Assembly: GCA_964401995.1 (NCBI GenBank)
Contig: CAYOAP010000010.1
Span: 1-64,000 of the forward strand
Reading direction: 5' to 3'
From: DATCBF01 sp964401995
GTDB lineage: Bacteria > Actinomycetota > Thermoleophilia > Solirubrobacterales > 70-9
DNA: 64,000 bases
In this document: in pieces, positions 8,012 to 15,906 of the stretch
How the letters are laid out: each line of letters begins with the position of its first letter
How positions within the stretch are numbered: the first letter of the stretch is position 1
Translations under genes and position numbers: made by a program
Notes under the pieces: model-generated
What the model was told of the DNA's origin: nothing
The model's database searches: none
The model's input: the letters and a program-made list of their open reading frames with translations, nothing else

Positions 8012-8770
8012 ATGGTCCTCAAACGCGTCATCCCCTGTCTCGACGTCGACGCCGGCCGCGTCGTCAAGGGCACCAACTTCGTCGGCCTGCGCGATGCCGG
8101 CGATCCGGTCGAGTTGGCCGAGCGCTACGACGCCGAGGGCGCCGACGAGCTGATCTTCCTCGACATCACCGCCTCCCACGAAAAGCGCGAGACGATCGTC
8201 GAGCTCGCCCGCCGCACCGCCGACAACGTCTTCATCCCCTTCACGATCGGCGGCGGCATCCGCTCGGTCGAGGATGCGCAGGCGGTGCTCGACGCCGGCG
8301 CCGACAAGGTCTCGGTCAACTCGGCGGCGCTGGCGCGGCCGCAGCTGCTGAGCGAGCTGGCCGAGCACTTCGGCGCCCAGTGCGTGGTGATCGCGATCGA
8401 CGCCAAGCGCGATGGGGAGGGCTGGGGCGTCTACGTCAACGGCGGCCGCAAGCGGGTCGAGGGGCGCGACGCGGTCGGCTGGGCCCGCGAGGCGGTCGAG
8501 CGCGGCGCCGGCGAGGTGCTGCTGACCAGCATGGACCGCGACGGCACCAACGATGGCTACGACATCGAGCTGACCCGTGCCGTCGCCGACGCTGTGCCGG
8601 TGCCGGTGATCGCCTCCGGCGGGGCGGGCAACCTCGGGCACCTGAGCGAGGCGATCGCCGCTGGCGGCGCCGACGCCGTGCTCTGCGCCTCGATCTTTCA
8701 CTACGGGACCTACCGTGTGCGCGAGGCCAAGCAGCGCCTCGCCGCCGACGGGATCCCGGTCCGCCTCTAG
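8012..8770 (+). CDS. hisF: Imidazole glycerol phosphate synthase, cyclase subunit
   Basis: 252 aa, (beta/alpha)8 barrel that condenses PRFAR with ammonia from HisH to give imidazole-glycerol phosphate and AICAR. Asp11 in RVIPCLDVDAGRVVKG and the second catalytic Asp in LLTSMDRDGT are present, with phosphate loops TIGGGIRS and ASGGAGN. Separated from hisA by 56 nt that hold a hairpin and a -10 box. hisI/hisE, which often follow hisF, are absent here. Confidence 0.95.
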   Translation: MVLKRVIPCLDVDAGRVVKGTNFVGLRDAGDPVELAERYDAEGADELIFLDITASHEKRETIVELARRTADNVFIPFTIGGGIRSVEDAQAVLDAGADKVSVNSAALARPQLLSELAEHFGAQCVVIAIDAKRDGEGWGVYVNGGRKRVEGRDAVGWAREAVERGAGEVLLTSMDRDGTNDGYDIELTRAVADAVPVPVIASGGAGNLGHLSEAIAAGGADAVLCASIFHYGTYRVREAKQRLAADGIPVRL

Positions 8771-8812
8771 CGCGCCCCCCAGTAGCGCCCGGCCGTGGTA
8801 AGGAAGGGGGCG

Positions 8813-9928
8813 ATGACGAAGCCGGCGAAGCTGAACGAGGACCTGGCGCAGGCGCTGGAGGGCACCTACCCGGAGCTGGCAGCCGTCCGCGAGCGGGCGG
8901 AAGGCGAGCCGATCTATCTGGTCGGTGGCGCCGTCCGCGACCTGCTGCTCGGCCGCGGGCGAGCTGACCTCGACCTGGTCGTCGAGGGCAATGCCGCCGG
9001 CCTGGCGGCGCGACTTGGCTCCGAGGTCGTCGAGCACGACCGCTTCGCGACCGCGAAGGTCAGGCTCGACGAGCACGAGGTCGACATCGCCACCGCCCGC
9101 ACTGAGACCTACGCGTCGCCTGGCGCCCTCCCCGACGTCGAGCCGGCCAGCCTGCTCGATGACCTCGCCCGCCGCGACTTCACGATCAACGCGATGGCGG
9201 TCCCGATCGACGGCGAGCCGCGATTGATCGACCCCCACGGCGGCCGCGAAGACCTCGCCGAGGGCCTGCTGCGGGTGCTGCACCCGGACTCTTTCGTCGA
9301 CGATCCGACCCGGGCCCTGCGCGGCGCCCGCTACGCGGCGCGGTTTGACTTCGAGCTGGCGCCGGTCACGGCTGAACTGGTCAAAGCGGTCGAGCTCGAC
9401 ACCGTCTCGGAGAGCCGGCGCGAGGCTGAGCTGATGCGGCTGGCGGCGGAACCCGAGGGGGCGCGGTCGCTGGCCCTCGCGGTCGAGTGGGGCTTGGTCG
9501 AGGCGCAGCCCGGTGGCGTCGAGCTGGCGTCGAGCGTCGACTCCCTGCTCAAGGTCGCGCCTTGGGACGGCTTTGCCGATCGCCCGCAGGCGCTGTTGAC
9601 CGCGGCCCGCGGTCCCGTTGGCACCGAGCGGCAGCTGTCCGGAGCCCAGCCTGGGAAGCCGTCGCAGGCCGTCGACCTGGCCCGCGAGCATTCGCCAGTG
9701 ACGCTGGCCCTGGCCCGTGCCCTGGGCGCCGCGTGGCTTGACCGCTACGTGGCTGAGTGGCGGCTGGTCGAGCTTGAGATCGACGGCGACGACCTGATCG
9801 CGGCCGGCATCCCCCAGGGCCCGGCTCTGGGACGGGGCCTGCGGGCAGCCCTCCGCCGCAAGCTCGACGGCGAGATCGATGGCCGCGACCAGGAGCTGTC
9901 GACGGCCTTAGAAGCGGCGAGGGGATAG
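8813..9928 (+). CDS. CCA-adding enzyme / poly(A) polymerase-type nucleotidyltransferase
   Basis: 371 aa from the ATG at 8813, which has AAGGAAGG upstream; an in-frame GTG lies 6 codons earlier. Class II tRNA nucleotidyltransferase head: GGAVRD (38-43), catalytic DLD (52-54), then RRDFTINAMA and the ribose-recognising DPTRALRGARYAARF. The C-terminal half is poorly conserved and lacks an obvious HD domain. It may add CCA to tRNA 3' ends or act as a paralogous poly(A) polymerase; the sequence alone does not decide. The next gene starts at the base after its stop codon. Confidence 0.85.
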   Translation: MTKPAKLNEDLAQALEGTYPELAAVRERAEGEPIYLVGGAVRDLLLGRGRADLDLVVEGNAAGLAARLGSEVVEHDRFATAKVRLDEHEVDIATARTETYASPGALPDVEPASLLDDLARRDFTINAMAVPIDGEPRLIDPHGGREDLAEGLLRVLHPDSFVDDPTRALRGARYAARFDFELAPVTAELVKAVELDTVSESRREAELMRLAAEPEGARSLALAVEWGLVEAQPGGVELASSVDSLLKVAPWDGFADRPQALLTAARGPVGTERQLSGAQPGKPSQAVDLAREHSPVTLALARALGAAWLDRYVAEWRLVELEIDGDDLIAAGIPQGPALGRGLRAALRRKLDGEIDGRDQELSTALEAARG

Positions 9929-10651
9929 ATGGAGTGGCGTGAGCAGAACGGGGTCCGCTGGCTCCAGGCACGGCTGCCTGGAGCTACCGCCACCTTCTCG
10001 ACCCGGGTCGGCGGCGTCAGCGAGGCGCCGTACGAAAGCCTCAACCTCGGCATCCTCACCGACGACAGCAAGGACGCTGTGGCTGAGAATCACAGGCGCC
10101 TTGCCGCCGCGCTCAGCCTCGATCCCGAGCGAATCGTGGCCGGGCGACAGGTCCACGGCGCCGAGCTCGCTGTTCACTCACAGCCCCCGATCGATCGGCC
10201 CGAGGTCGACGGCCACATCACCGCCGAGCCCAACCTGGCGCTGCTCGTCTTCGTTGCCGACTGCCTGCCCATCGCGCTTGCCGGGCCTGGCGGGGTGGCG
10301 ATGCTGCACTGTGGCTGGCGCGGCTTAGCCGCGGGAATCGTCGCCAAGGGCGCCGCCGCGGTCAGTGCCACCCATGCGGCGATCGGGCCCGGGATCGGGC
10401 CCTGCTGCTTCGAGGTCGGCGAGGAGGTGCTCGGCGCCTTTTCGAGCCTTGGCGAGGGCATCGCCGACGGCCGCATGCTCGACCTGCCCGAGGTCGCCCG
10501 TCGCCTCCTTGCCGAGGCCGGGGTGGGGGAGATCGAGCCGGCTGGGCTCTGCGTTAGCTGCGAGCCGGAGCTGTTCTTCTCCCACCGCCGCGATAGCGGC
10601 CGCACCGGCCGCCAGGCCGGCCTGGCCTGGCTCGACGCCGAGGCAGTCTGA
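9929..10651 (+). CDS. YfiH/LACC1-family protein (polyphenol oxidase-like, purine nucleoside phosphorylase)
   Basis: 240 aa. Members of this zinc family were first called laccases and later shown to act on purine nucleosides or to edit misincorporated residues during peptidoglycan synthesis. The zinc triad is visible: His76 in RQVHGAEL, Cys112 in VADCLPIAL and His127 in LHCGWRGL. It starts on the base after the stop of the upstream gene and is followed at 3 nt by yggS, the usual actinobacterial order yfiH-yggS-sepF next to division genes. Confidence 0.9.
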   Translation: MEWREQNGVRWLQARLPGATATFSTRVGGVSEAPYESLNLGILTDDSKDAVAENHRRLAAALSLDPERIVAGRQVHGAELAVHSQPPIDRPEVDGHITAEPNLALLVFVADCLPIALAGPGGVAMLHCGWRGLAAGIVAKGAAAVSATHAAIGPGIGPCCFEVGEEVLGAFSSLGEGIADGRMLDLPEVARRLLAEAGVGEIEPAGLCVSCEPELFFSHRRDSGRTGRQAGLAWLDAEAV

Positions 10652-10654
10652 GCG

Positions 10655-11287
10655 ATGGTCGAGCCGATTCGCGATATCGACCCGGTCAAAGTTGCGGCAA
10701 ACCTGAGGGCGGTGCGGGAGGTCGCCGGCGATGCGGTCGAGATCTTGGCGGCGACCAAGTACGTGCCCGAGGAGGAGATGGGCGCGCTGGCCGAGGCCGG
10801 CGTCACCCTCGTCGGCGAGAACCGCCAGCAGTCGCTGGCCGCCAAGCAGGGGCGCTGGGGCGATGCCTTCCTGTGGGACTTCATCGGCGCCCTGCAGAGC
10901 CGCAAGGTCAAGCAGCTGACGCCGATCTGCCGCTTGATCCACTCCGTCGCCAGCGATTCGGCCCTTGAGCAGCTCGGCCGCCACGGCACTTCAGAGACCG
11001 AGGTCCTGATCGAGGTCAACGTCGCCGGCGAGGAGGGCAAGGCCGGGATCGCCCCGGGCGATCTCGCCGGCTTCCTCGAGCGCTGCCCAGTCAAGGCCTC
11101 CGGCCTGATGACGATGCCTCCTTTCAGCGAAGACCCCGAGGCTTCGCGCCCTCATTTCGCCCGCCTCGCCGAGCTGGCGAGTGAACACAACCTTCCCCGG
11201 CTCTCGATGGGAACTTCGCAGGATTGGCGCATAGCGGTCGAGGAGGGGGCGACGATCATTCGCCTGGGAACCGCCCTTTACGTGTGA
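10655..11287 (+). CDS. YggS/PLPBP-family pyridoxal phosphate homeostasis protein
   Basis: 210 aa, single-domain alanine-racemase-like barrel that binds PLP but has no known enzymatic activity. Lys35 in LAATKYV is the expected Schiff-base lysine. GENRQQSLAAK and LSMGTSQDW match the conserved family motifs, and the terminal TIIRLGTALYV is the PLP phosphate loop. It sits between yfiH and sepF, which is conserved across Gram-positive bacteria. Confidence 0.93.
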   Translation: MVEPIRDIDPVKVAANLRAVREVAGDAVEILAATKYVPEEEMGALAEAGVTLVGENRQQSLAAKQGRWGDAFLWDFIGALQSRKVKQLTPICRLIHSVASDSALEQLGRHGTSETEVLIEVNVAGEEGKAGIAPGDLAGFLERCPVKASGLMTMPPFSEDPEASRPHFARLAELASEHNLPRLSMGTSQDWRIAVEEGATIIRLGTALYV

Positions 11288-11304
11288 ATCGCCTCTAGCT
11301 CAGT

Positions 11305-11310
11305 CATAAT
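11305..11310 (+). promoter_or_regulatory. Possible -10 (CATAAT) upstream of sepF
   Basis: CATAAT lies 43 nt before the sepF ATG. The bases after it (ATAATCCGT) are the same as at the strong rsiG-like promoter near 26956. No clear -35 match. Unlike most promoters here this would give a leader of about 35 nt. Confidence 0.3.
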
Positions 11311-11353
11311 CCGTAAAGGAGTCGGCTGCTGAAGGCCGAAAGACGCGATACCC

Positions 11354-11905
11354 ATGGCCCTACGAGATACATGGCACCGAGCGCTGGTCTACTTCGGCCT
11401 TGCCGAGGATCACGACTACGGTCCCGAATACGACGAAAGCTTTGAGCCGGAGACCGGCTCCGAGGAACTCTTCGAGTCGCGCCAGGAGCGCGAGGCCGCG
11501 CCGGTCAGGCGCCTGCCGACCGCACGCCGTGCACGCCGCGACGAGATCGATGACATTTTTGCCGACGACGAGCCGATTTCCGCCTCGCGGACGCGGACCC
11601 TGCGCCCGGTCGGCAACGGTGGCTCCGATGTCCAGGTCCACCTCGTCATCCCCCGCAACTTCAACGACGCCCAGCAGGTCGCCGACCAGTTCAAGCGCCA
11701 GGTGCCGGTGATCCTCAACCTGCAGACGACCGACCACGAGCTCTCGAAGCGGATGATCGACTTCTGTTCCGGGCTGACCTACTCGCTCGACGGCGGGATG
11801 CAGCGAGTCGCCGAGAAGATTTTCCTGCTCACGCCCCGCAACGTCGAGGTTTCAGCCGAGGAAAAGGCCCGCTTGCTCGACAAGGGGTTCTTCAACCAGT
11901 CTTAG
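11354..11905 (+). CDS. sepF: Cell division protein SepF
   Basis: 183 aa. The N-terminal amphipathic helix (ALRDTWHRALVYFGLAE) would bind the membrane. An acidic-basic linker follows, and the C-terminal SepF domain (about 95-180) contains VHLVIPRNFNDAQQVAD and DFCSGLTYSLDGGMQRV. In actinobacteria, which lack FtsA, SepF tethers FtsZ to the membrane. Located between yggS and proC/yggT as in other actinobacteria, although ftsZ itself is not in this window. Confidence 0.95.
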   Translation: MALRDTWHRALVYFGLAEDHDYGPEYDESFEPETGSEELFESRQEREAAPVRRLPTARRARRDEIDDIFADDEPISASRTRTLRPVGNGGSDVQVHLVIPRNFNDAQQVADQFKRQVPVILNLQTTDHELSKRMIDFCSGLTYSLDGGMQRVAEKIFLLTPRNVEVSAEEKARLLDKGFFNQS

Positions 11906-11909
11906 TTAC

Positions 11910-11915
11910 TAGGCT
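11910..11915 (+). promoter_or_regulatory. -10 box (TAGGCT) for proC, leaderless start
   Basis: TAGGCT ends 6 nt before the proC ATG at 11922, directly after the sepF stop codon. It fits the leaderless TAnnnT pattern of the window. Confidence 0.45.
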
Positions 11916-11921
11916 GGGCCG

Positions 11922-12659
11922 ATGATCGTTGGATTCGTCGGCTCGGGCAGCATGGCTGCCGCCATGGCTCGTGGCTGGACCGGCGAGTTCGAGGCGATGC
12001 TTTTCTCTGACTCCGGATCGGGCCGCGCGGCGGCTCTGGCTGGGGAGCTTGGCGGCGAGGTTGCGTCCAACCCCGAGATCGCCCAGAGGGCCGATGTTGT
12101 CGTGCTGGCTGTGAAGCCGGCCAAGCTCGCAGATGCGGCGGCTGAGCTTGGCGAGGCGAAGGCCGTCGTGTCGCTGCTCGGGGCCACTCCGCTGGCGCTC
12201 GTCTCGGAGGCATTGCCCGAAGCCGATGTTTGCCGGGTTATGCCCAACGTCGGGGTCGAGGTGCGCAAGGGCGTGCTTTGTGTAGCCGGAGCTTCTTCTG
12301 AGGCGCTACGCCAGAAGCTGGCGATCCTGGGACATCTGGTGATGCTGCCGGATGCCCAGTTCGACGCCGCCACGGCGGTGATGGGCTGCTCTCCCGCCTA
12401 CCTCGCCCTCGCGGTTGAGGCTTTGGCCGACGCCGGCGCAGCCGCGGGCCTTGATCCGGATCTGGCCCGGGAGCTGGTCGTGGAGACGGCCGCCGGAACC
12501 GCGGAGCTGCTGCGGGTCCGCCACCCCGCCGACGTCCGCAAGGCGGTCGCCTCTCCGGGTGGCAGCACCGAGGCCGGGCTGGAGGCACTTGACCGGGAGG
12601 GGGCGCGGGGCGCCTTCGAGGCCGCGGTCGAGGCCTCGCTGGAGAGGATGCGCGGGTGA
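11922..12659 (+). CDS. proC: Pyrroline-5-carboxylate reductase
   Basis: 245 aa. Reduces 1-pyrroline-5-carboxylate to proline with NAD(P)H. N-terminal Rossmann motif VGFVGSGSMAAAM (3-15), then VLAVKP and the C-terminal dimerisation region with SPGGSTEAGLEAL, the family signature that binds substrate. The protein is slightly short (usual ~265-270). Overlaps yggT by 4 nt (GTGA). Confidence 0.93.
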   Translation: MIVGFVGSGSMAAAMARGWTGEFEAMLFSDSGSGRAAALAGELGGEVASNPEIAQRADVVVLAVKPAKLADAAAELGEAKAVVSLLGATPLALVSEALPEADVCRVMPNVGVEVRKGVLCVAGASSEALRQKLAILGHLVMLPDAQFDAATAVMGCSPAYLALAVEALADAGAAAGLDPDLARELVVETAAGTAELLRVRHPADVRKAVASPGGSTEAGLEALDREGARGAFEAAVEASLERMRG

Positions 12660-12955
12660 TCGCGGCGCTTACCCGCGGCGATGTCGCCGACTACGTCAAC
12701 GCCATCTTCATCGTCTACATCATCCTCGTCTTCGGCAATATCGTCATCTCCTTCGTGCCGCGGATGCCCTACCGGCCCTGGCTGCGCACGTTGCTCGACT
12801 TCATCACAGAGACAACCGATCCCTACCTCAACTTCTTCCGCCGCTTCCTGCCGCCGCTCGGGGGGTCCACGTTTGCGATGGACCTGAGTCCGATCATCGG
12901 AATCCTGCTGCTGTTGCTGGCGCAGAAGGTGGCCGTCACAGTAGTCGCCGGGTGA
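12656..12955 (+). CDS. YggT-family integral membrane protein
   Basis: 99 aa, two hydrophobic segments (about 15-35 and 77-98) and the family pattern of a loop containing RPWLRTLLDFITETTDPYLN followed by RRFLPPLGG. YggT proteins are small membrane proteins near sepF/divIVA in Gram-positive bacteria with a proposed role in division or osmotic tolerance. GTG start overlaps proC; its stop overlaps the lspA GTG. Confidence 0.88.
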   Translation: MIAALTRGDVADYVNAIFIVYIILVFGNIVISFVPRMPYRPWLRTLLDFITETTDPYLNFFRRFLPPLGGSTFAMDLSPIIGILLLLLAQKVAVTVVAG

Positions 12956-13410
12956 GCGATAAGCGCACTCGAGCCTGGCTGCGGGCCGGCGCGCTCTGCG
13001 CGCTCGTCATCGTGCTTGACCAGGTCGCGAAGGCGCTGGTTGAGGAAAAGATCGTGCTCGGCGAACAGGTCGGTCTGCTCGGCCCGCTGCAGCTGACCCT
13101 CTCCCACAACAACGGCGTCGCCTTTGGCCTCGCCGGGGGCGGGGGAGCAGGGTTGATCGTGGTCACGGTTGCCGCCTTGGCGCTTGTCGCCGCCCTCTTC
13201 GCCCGCAACCCTGCCCGGCCTGGGATGTGGGTCGCCTTCGGCCTGATCGCCGGCGGCGCGATCGGCAACCTCGCCGATCGCGTCAGGCTCGGCGCGGTCA
13301 CCGACTTCATCGACCTGCCCCACTGGCCCAACTTCAACCTCGCCGACATGGCGATCACGGCCGGGGTCCTGGTCCTCGCCTTCATCTACCTGCGGGACGC
13401 CGAGGAGTGA
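12952..13410 (+). CDS. lspA: Lipoprotein signal peptidase (signal peptidase II)
   Basis: 152 aa, four membrane segments. Cleaves the signal peptide before the lipidated Cys of prolipoproteins. Motifs: DQVAKALV (23-30), NNGVAFGL (53-60), catalytic Asp109 in GNLADRV and Asp132 in FNLADMA. GTG start overlaps the yggT stop by 4 nt, and its own stop overlaps the next GTG. The partner enzyme Lgt is encoded at 47.9 kb as an unusual fusion. Confidence 0.95.
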   Translation: MSDKRTRAWLRAGALCALVIVLDQVAKALVEEKIVLGEQVGLLGPLQLTLSHNNGVAFGLAGGGGAGLIVVTVAALALVAALFARNPARPGMWVAFGLIAGGAIGNLADRVRLGAVTDFIDLPHWPNFNLADMAITAGVLVLAFIYLRDAEE

Positions 13411-14084
13411 CCGCGGAGCTGCGGGTCGTCCACCTCGACGATCACCTCGCGATCGTCGACAAGCCGGCCGGGCTCGTGGTCCACCCGGCGCCCTCGCACA
13501 GTGGCCCGACCCTGGTCGACGAGCTGGCCGAGATCCTCGGGGGCGGCGACGACCCGGAGCGCCCCGGCATCGTCCACCGCCTCGACAAGGGCACCAGCGG
13601 CCTGCTCGTCGTCGCCCGCAGCGACGAGGCTCACGCGGCCTTGCAGGCCAAGGTCCAGCGCCGCGAGGTCGATCGCATCTACCTCGCCCTGGCCGGCGGG
13701 CGGCTGACCTCGCGCACCGGCACGATCGACGCCCCGATCGGCCGCGCCTCGCGCCAGCGCCACCGGATGGCCGTCTCCGGCGCTGCCGCCCGCGAGGCCC
13801 GCACCCACTTCACCGTGCTGGAGCTGCTGGCGGGGGAGACCTACCTCGAGGCCAAGCTGGAGACCGGGCGCACGCACCAGATCCGCGCCCATTTCGCCGC
13901 GATCGGACACCCCCTGGCCGGCGATCCCACCTACGGCGGGGCGGAGAAATACGGCCTCGAGCGCCAGTTCCTGCATGCCCACAGGCTCGCCTTCGCCCAC
14001 CCGGTAACCGGCGAGCCGCTCGATTTCAGCTCGGAGCTGCCTGCCGACCTCGCCGCCGCGCTCGAGGCCGCTCGCGGCGGCTGA
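13407..14084 (+). CDS. RluA-family pseudouridine synthase without S4 domain
   Basis: 225 aa from the GTG overlapping lspA. Motif I KPAGLVVHP (19-27), motif II HRLDKGTSGLLVVAR with catalytic Asp60, and motif III TGRTHQIRAHF. Usual RluD proteins (~300 aa) begin with an S4 RNA-binding domain of about 70 residues; here the catalytic domain begins almost at residue 1. It isomerises uridines in rRNA or tRNA; the target site cannot be read from the sequence. Pairing with lspA is common in bacteria. Confidence 0.9.
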   Translation: MTAELRVVHLDDHLAIVDKPAGLVVHPAPSHSGPTLVDELAEILGGGDDPERPGIVHRLDKGTSGLLVVARSDEAHAALQAKVQRREVDRIYLALAGGRLTSRTGTIDAPIGRASRQRHRMAVSGAAAREARTHFTVLELLAGETYLEAKLETGRTHQIRAHFAAIGHPLAGDPTYGGAEKYGLERQFLHAHRLAFAHPVTGEPLDFSSELPADLAAALEAARGG

Positions 14085-14095
14085 GCCGATCACCG

Positions 14096-14101
14096 TACAA
14101 T
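14096..14101 (+). promoter_or_regulatory. Candidate -10 (TACAAT) for the rpsB operon
   Basis: TACAAT lies 115 nt upstream of rpsB in a 132-bp gap, giving a leader of about 105-110 nt, unusual here where most promoters look leaderless. A -35 is not evident. A long leader suits translational feedback of rpsB. Confidence 0.4.
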
Positions 14102-14137
14102 CCCGCTGACCTAAACCCAATCCCCGCAGGCATCGAC

Positions 14138-14170
14138 CCGGATCCTGCCCGGCACAGAGCCGGGTTCCGG
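14138..14170 (+). promoter_or_regulatory. Hairpin in the rpsB leader
   Basis: cccggc (14148-14153) pairs with gccggg (14159-14164) around a 5-nt loop, and flanking ccgga/tccgg extend the stem after an internal loop. In other bacteria S2 represses its own mRNA through a leader structure. Whether this hairpin does so here is inference. Confidence 0.35.
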
Positions 14171-14216
14171 CAAGGGCGGCGGGAGCTTCGCCAAAACAAA
14201 CTCAAGGAGAATTGCT

Positions 14217-15293
14217 ATGCCCGAGGCAGGCTTGCAGGAGCTGCTGGAGGCCGGAGTCCACTTCGGCCACCAGACGCGCCGCTGGAACCCGAATATGCGC
14301 CGTTTCATCCACGGCGAGCTGGACGGGATCCACATCATCGACTTGTTGCAGACCGAGGCCCTGCTGGAGAACGCGCGCCGTTTCGTCGGCGAGCTCGCCA
14401 GCGGCGGTGGCACGGTCCTTTTCGTCGGCACCAAGAAGCAGGCGAGCGACTCCGTCAAGGAGTGGGCCGACCGCTGCAAGATGCCCTACGTCAACAAGCG
14501 CTGGCTGGGCGGGCTGCTGACCAACTTCAACACGATGTCGACCCGGATCGCCCGTCTGCACGAGCTGCTCGGCTGGCAGGAGGAGGGCAAACTCGCCCTG
14601 CTGCCGACCAAGGAGCGGATGCGGATGCAGGCCGAACTGGTCAAGCTCGAATTCAACCTCGGCGGCGTCCGCGACATGGACCGCCTGCCCGACGCGGTCT
14701 TCGTCACCGACCTCAAAACCGAGGAGATCGCCGTCCACGAGGCCGCCCGCCTGCGGATCCCGATCATCGGCCTGGTCGACACTAATTGCGACCCGAACCC
14801 GATCGACTTCGTGATCCCCGGCAACGACGACGCGATCCGCTCCTGCCAGCTGATCATCGGCACGATCGGCGCCGCCGTCGAGACCGGCTCCAGCGCCTGG
14901 CGCGTGCAGGAGGAGAAGCGCATCGCCGAGGAAATGGCGCGGCGCAAAAAGGAGGAAGAAGAGCGGCGCAAGCGCGAGGAGGAAGAGAAAGTCCGCGTTG
15001 CAGCCGAGGAAGCAGCCAAAAAAGCCGCTGCCGAGGCGGAGGCCGCCAAACAGGCCGCTGCCGCCGCAGCGACGCCTGCCCCGGCGCCTGCAGCCCCGGC
15101 TCAGCCCGCTGCCCCGGAGGCAGCTCCGGCCAAAGCCCCGGCGCCTGTCAAAGCCGAGCCGGCCCCAGCCGCAGAGAAAGCTCCTGTTGAGGCAGCGGCG
15201 CCCGAGGCTAAAGCCGAGGCGCCCGCAGTCGCTGAGAAAGCACCAGACGAGACCCCAGCCGAGGGGGAGTCGAAGGAGGGAGAGGGCAAATGA
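14217..15293 (+). CDS. rpsB: 30S ribosomal protein S2 with a long charged/Ala-Pro tail
   Basis: 358 aa. The S2 core (about 1-235) is normal: LLEAGVHFGHQTRRWNP near the start, VNKRWLGGLLTNFNT, IIGLVDTNCDPNPIDFVIPG and a complete C-terminal core. About 120 extra residues follow: a Lys/Glu/Arg-rich helix (about 240-283) likely to form a coiled coil, then an Ala/Pro/Glu segment to the end. Bacterial S2 is usually 230-280 aa. Start ATG has AAGGAG about 8 nt upstream. Its stop overlaps the tsf start. Confidence 0.95.
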   Translation: MPEAGLQELLEAGVHFGHQTRRWNPNMRRFIHGELDGIHIIDLLQTEALLENARRFVGELASGGGTVLFVGTKKQASDSVKEWADRCKMPYVNKRWLGGLLTNFNTMSTRIARLHELLGWQEEGKLALLPTKERMRMQAELVKLEFNLGGVRDMDRLPDAVFVTDLKTEEIAVHEAARLRIPIIGLVDTNCDPNPIDFVIPGNDDAIRSCQLIIGTIGAAVETGSSAWRVQEEKRIAEEMARRKKEEEERRKREEEEKVRVAAEEAAKKAAAEAEAAKQAAAAAATPAPAPAAPAQPAAPEAAPAKAPAPVKAEPAPAAEKAPVEAAAPEAKAEAPAVAEKAPDETPAEGESKEGEGK

Positions 15294-15895
15294 GCGTTAC
15301 CGCTGCCGATGTGAAAGCGCTGCGCGACCGCACGGGCGCGGCGATGATGGATTGCAAAGCGGCCCTGACCGAGGCCGACGGCGACACCGAGCGCGCGATC
15401 GAGCTGTTGCGGGTCAAGGGCCAGGCCTCCGCCGCCAAGCGCGAAGGCCGCGGCACCGACGAGGGCGTCGTCGCCTCCTACATCCACGCCAACGACAAGG
15501 TCGGGGCGATGGTCGAGGTCCAGTGCGAGACCGATTTCGTCGCCCGCAACGAGGACTTCAAGGTCTTCGCCTACCAGGTCGCCCTGCACGTGGCCGCCAC
15601 CGCGCCCAAGTTCGTCTCCACCGAGGAGATCCCGGAGGAGGAGCGCGAGGCCGAAAAGCGGGTCTTCCTGGAGAAGGCGCGCGAGGACGGCAAACCGGAC
15701 GAGATCGTCGAGAAAATCGTCGAGGGCCAGCTCGCCAAGTGGGCGAAGGAAGTCGCCTTGCTCGACCAGTCCCACGTCAACGCCGAGAAACACGACTCGA
15801 AGACGATCGAGGAGCTGCGCCAGGAGCTGGCGGCCAAGACCGGTGAGAACGTCCGCATCGCCCGCTTCTCGTATTTCCGCGTCGGCGAGGGCTAG
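15290..15895 (+). CDS. tsf: Elongation factor Ts
   Basis: 201 aa, the short form with one core subdomain like the Thermus protein. It exchanges GDP on EF-Tu. The N-terminal UBA-like domain contains LRDRTGAAMMDCKAAL, and the signature TDFVARNEDF is at 81-90. ATGA overlap with rpsB indicates co-translation. A TAGGGT box for pyrH overlaps its stop codon. Confidence 0.96.
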   Translation: MSVTAADVKALRDRTGAAMMDCKAALTEADGDTERAIELLRVKGQASAAKREGRGTDEGVVASYIHANDKVGAMVEVQCETDFVARNEDFKVFAYQVALHVAATAPKFVSTEEIPEEEREAEKRVFLEKAREDGKPDEIVEKIVEGQLAKWAKEVALLDQSHVNAEKHDSKTIEELRQELAAKTGENVRIARFSYFRVGEG

Positions 15896-15898
15896 GGT
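15893..15898 (+). promoter_or_regulatory. -10 box (TAGGGT) for pyrH, leaderless start
   Basis: TAGGGT overlaps the tsf stop codon and ends 8 nt before the pyrH ATG. It fits the leaderless pattern, so pyrH-frr-uppS-cdsA may be expressed apart from rpsB-tsf. Confidence 0.45.
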
Positions 15899-15906
15899 CT
15901 GTCGAC

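Noticed and set aside
7982..9691. 569-codon minus-strand open frame over hisF and the CCA-type gene
   Set aside because: High-G+C shadow frame; the plus-strand genes are well supported by motifs.
11293..11310. tRNA-like 'tagctcag' before sepF
   Set aside because: No acceptor, anticodon or T arm can be formed around it.
14938..15293. Possible frameshift or sequencing error behind the long S2 tail
   Set aside because: The tail stays in frame, has consistent Lys/Glu then Ala/Pro composition and ends with an ATGA overlap with tsf, as expected for a true gene end.
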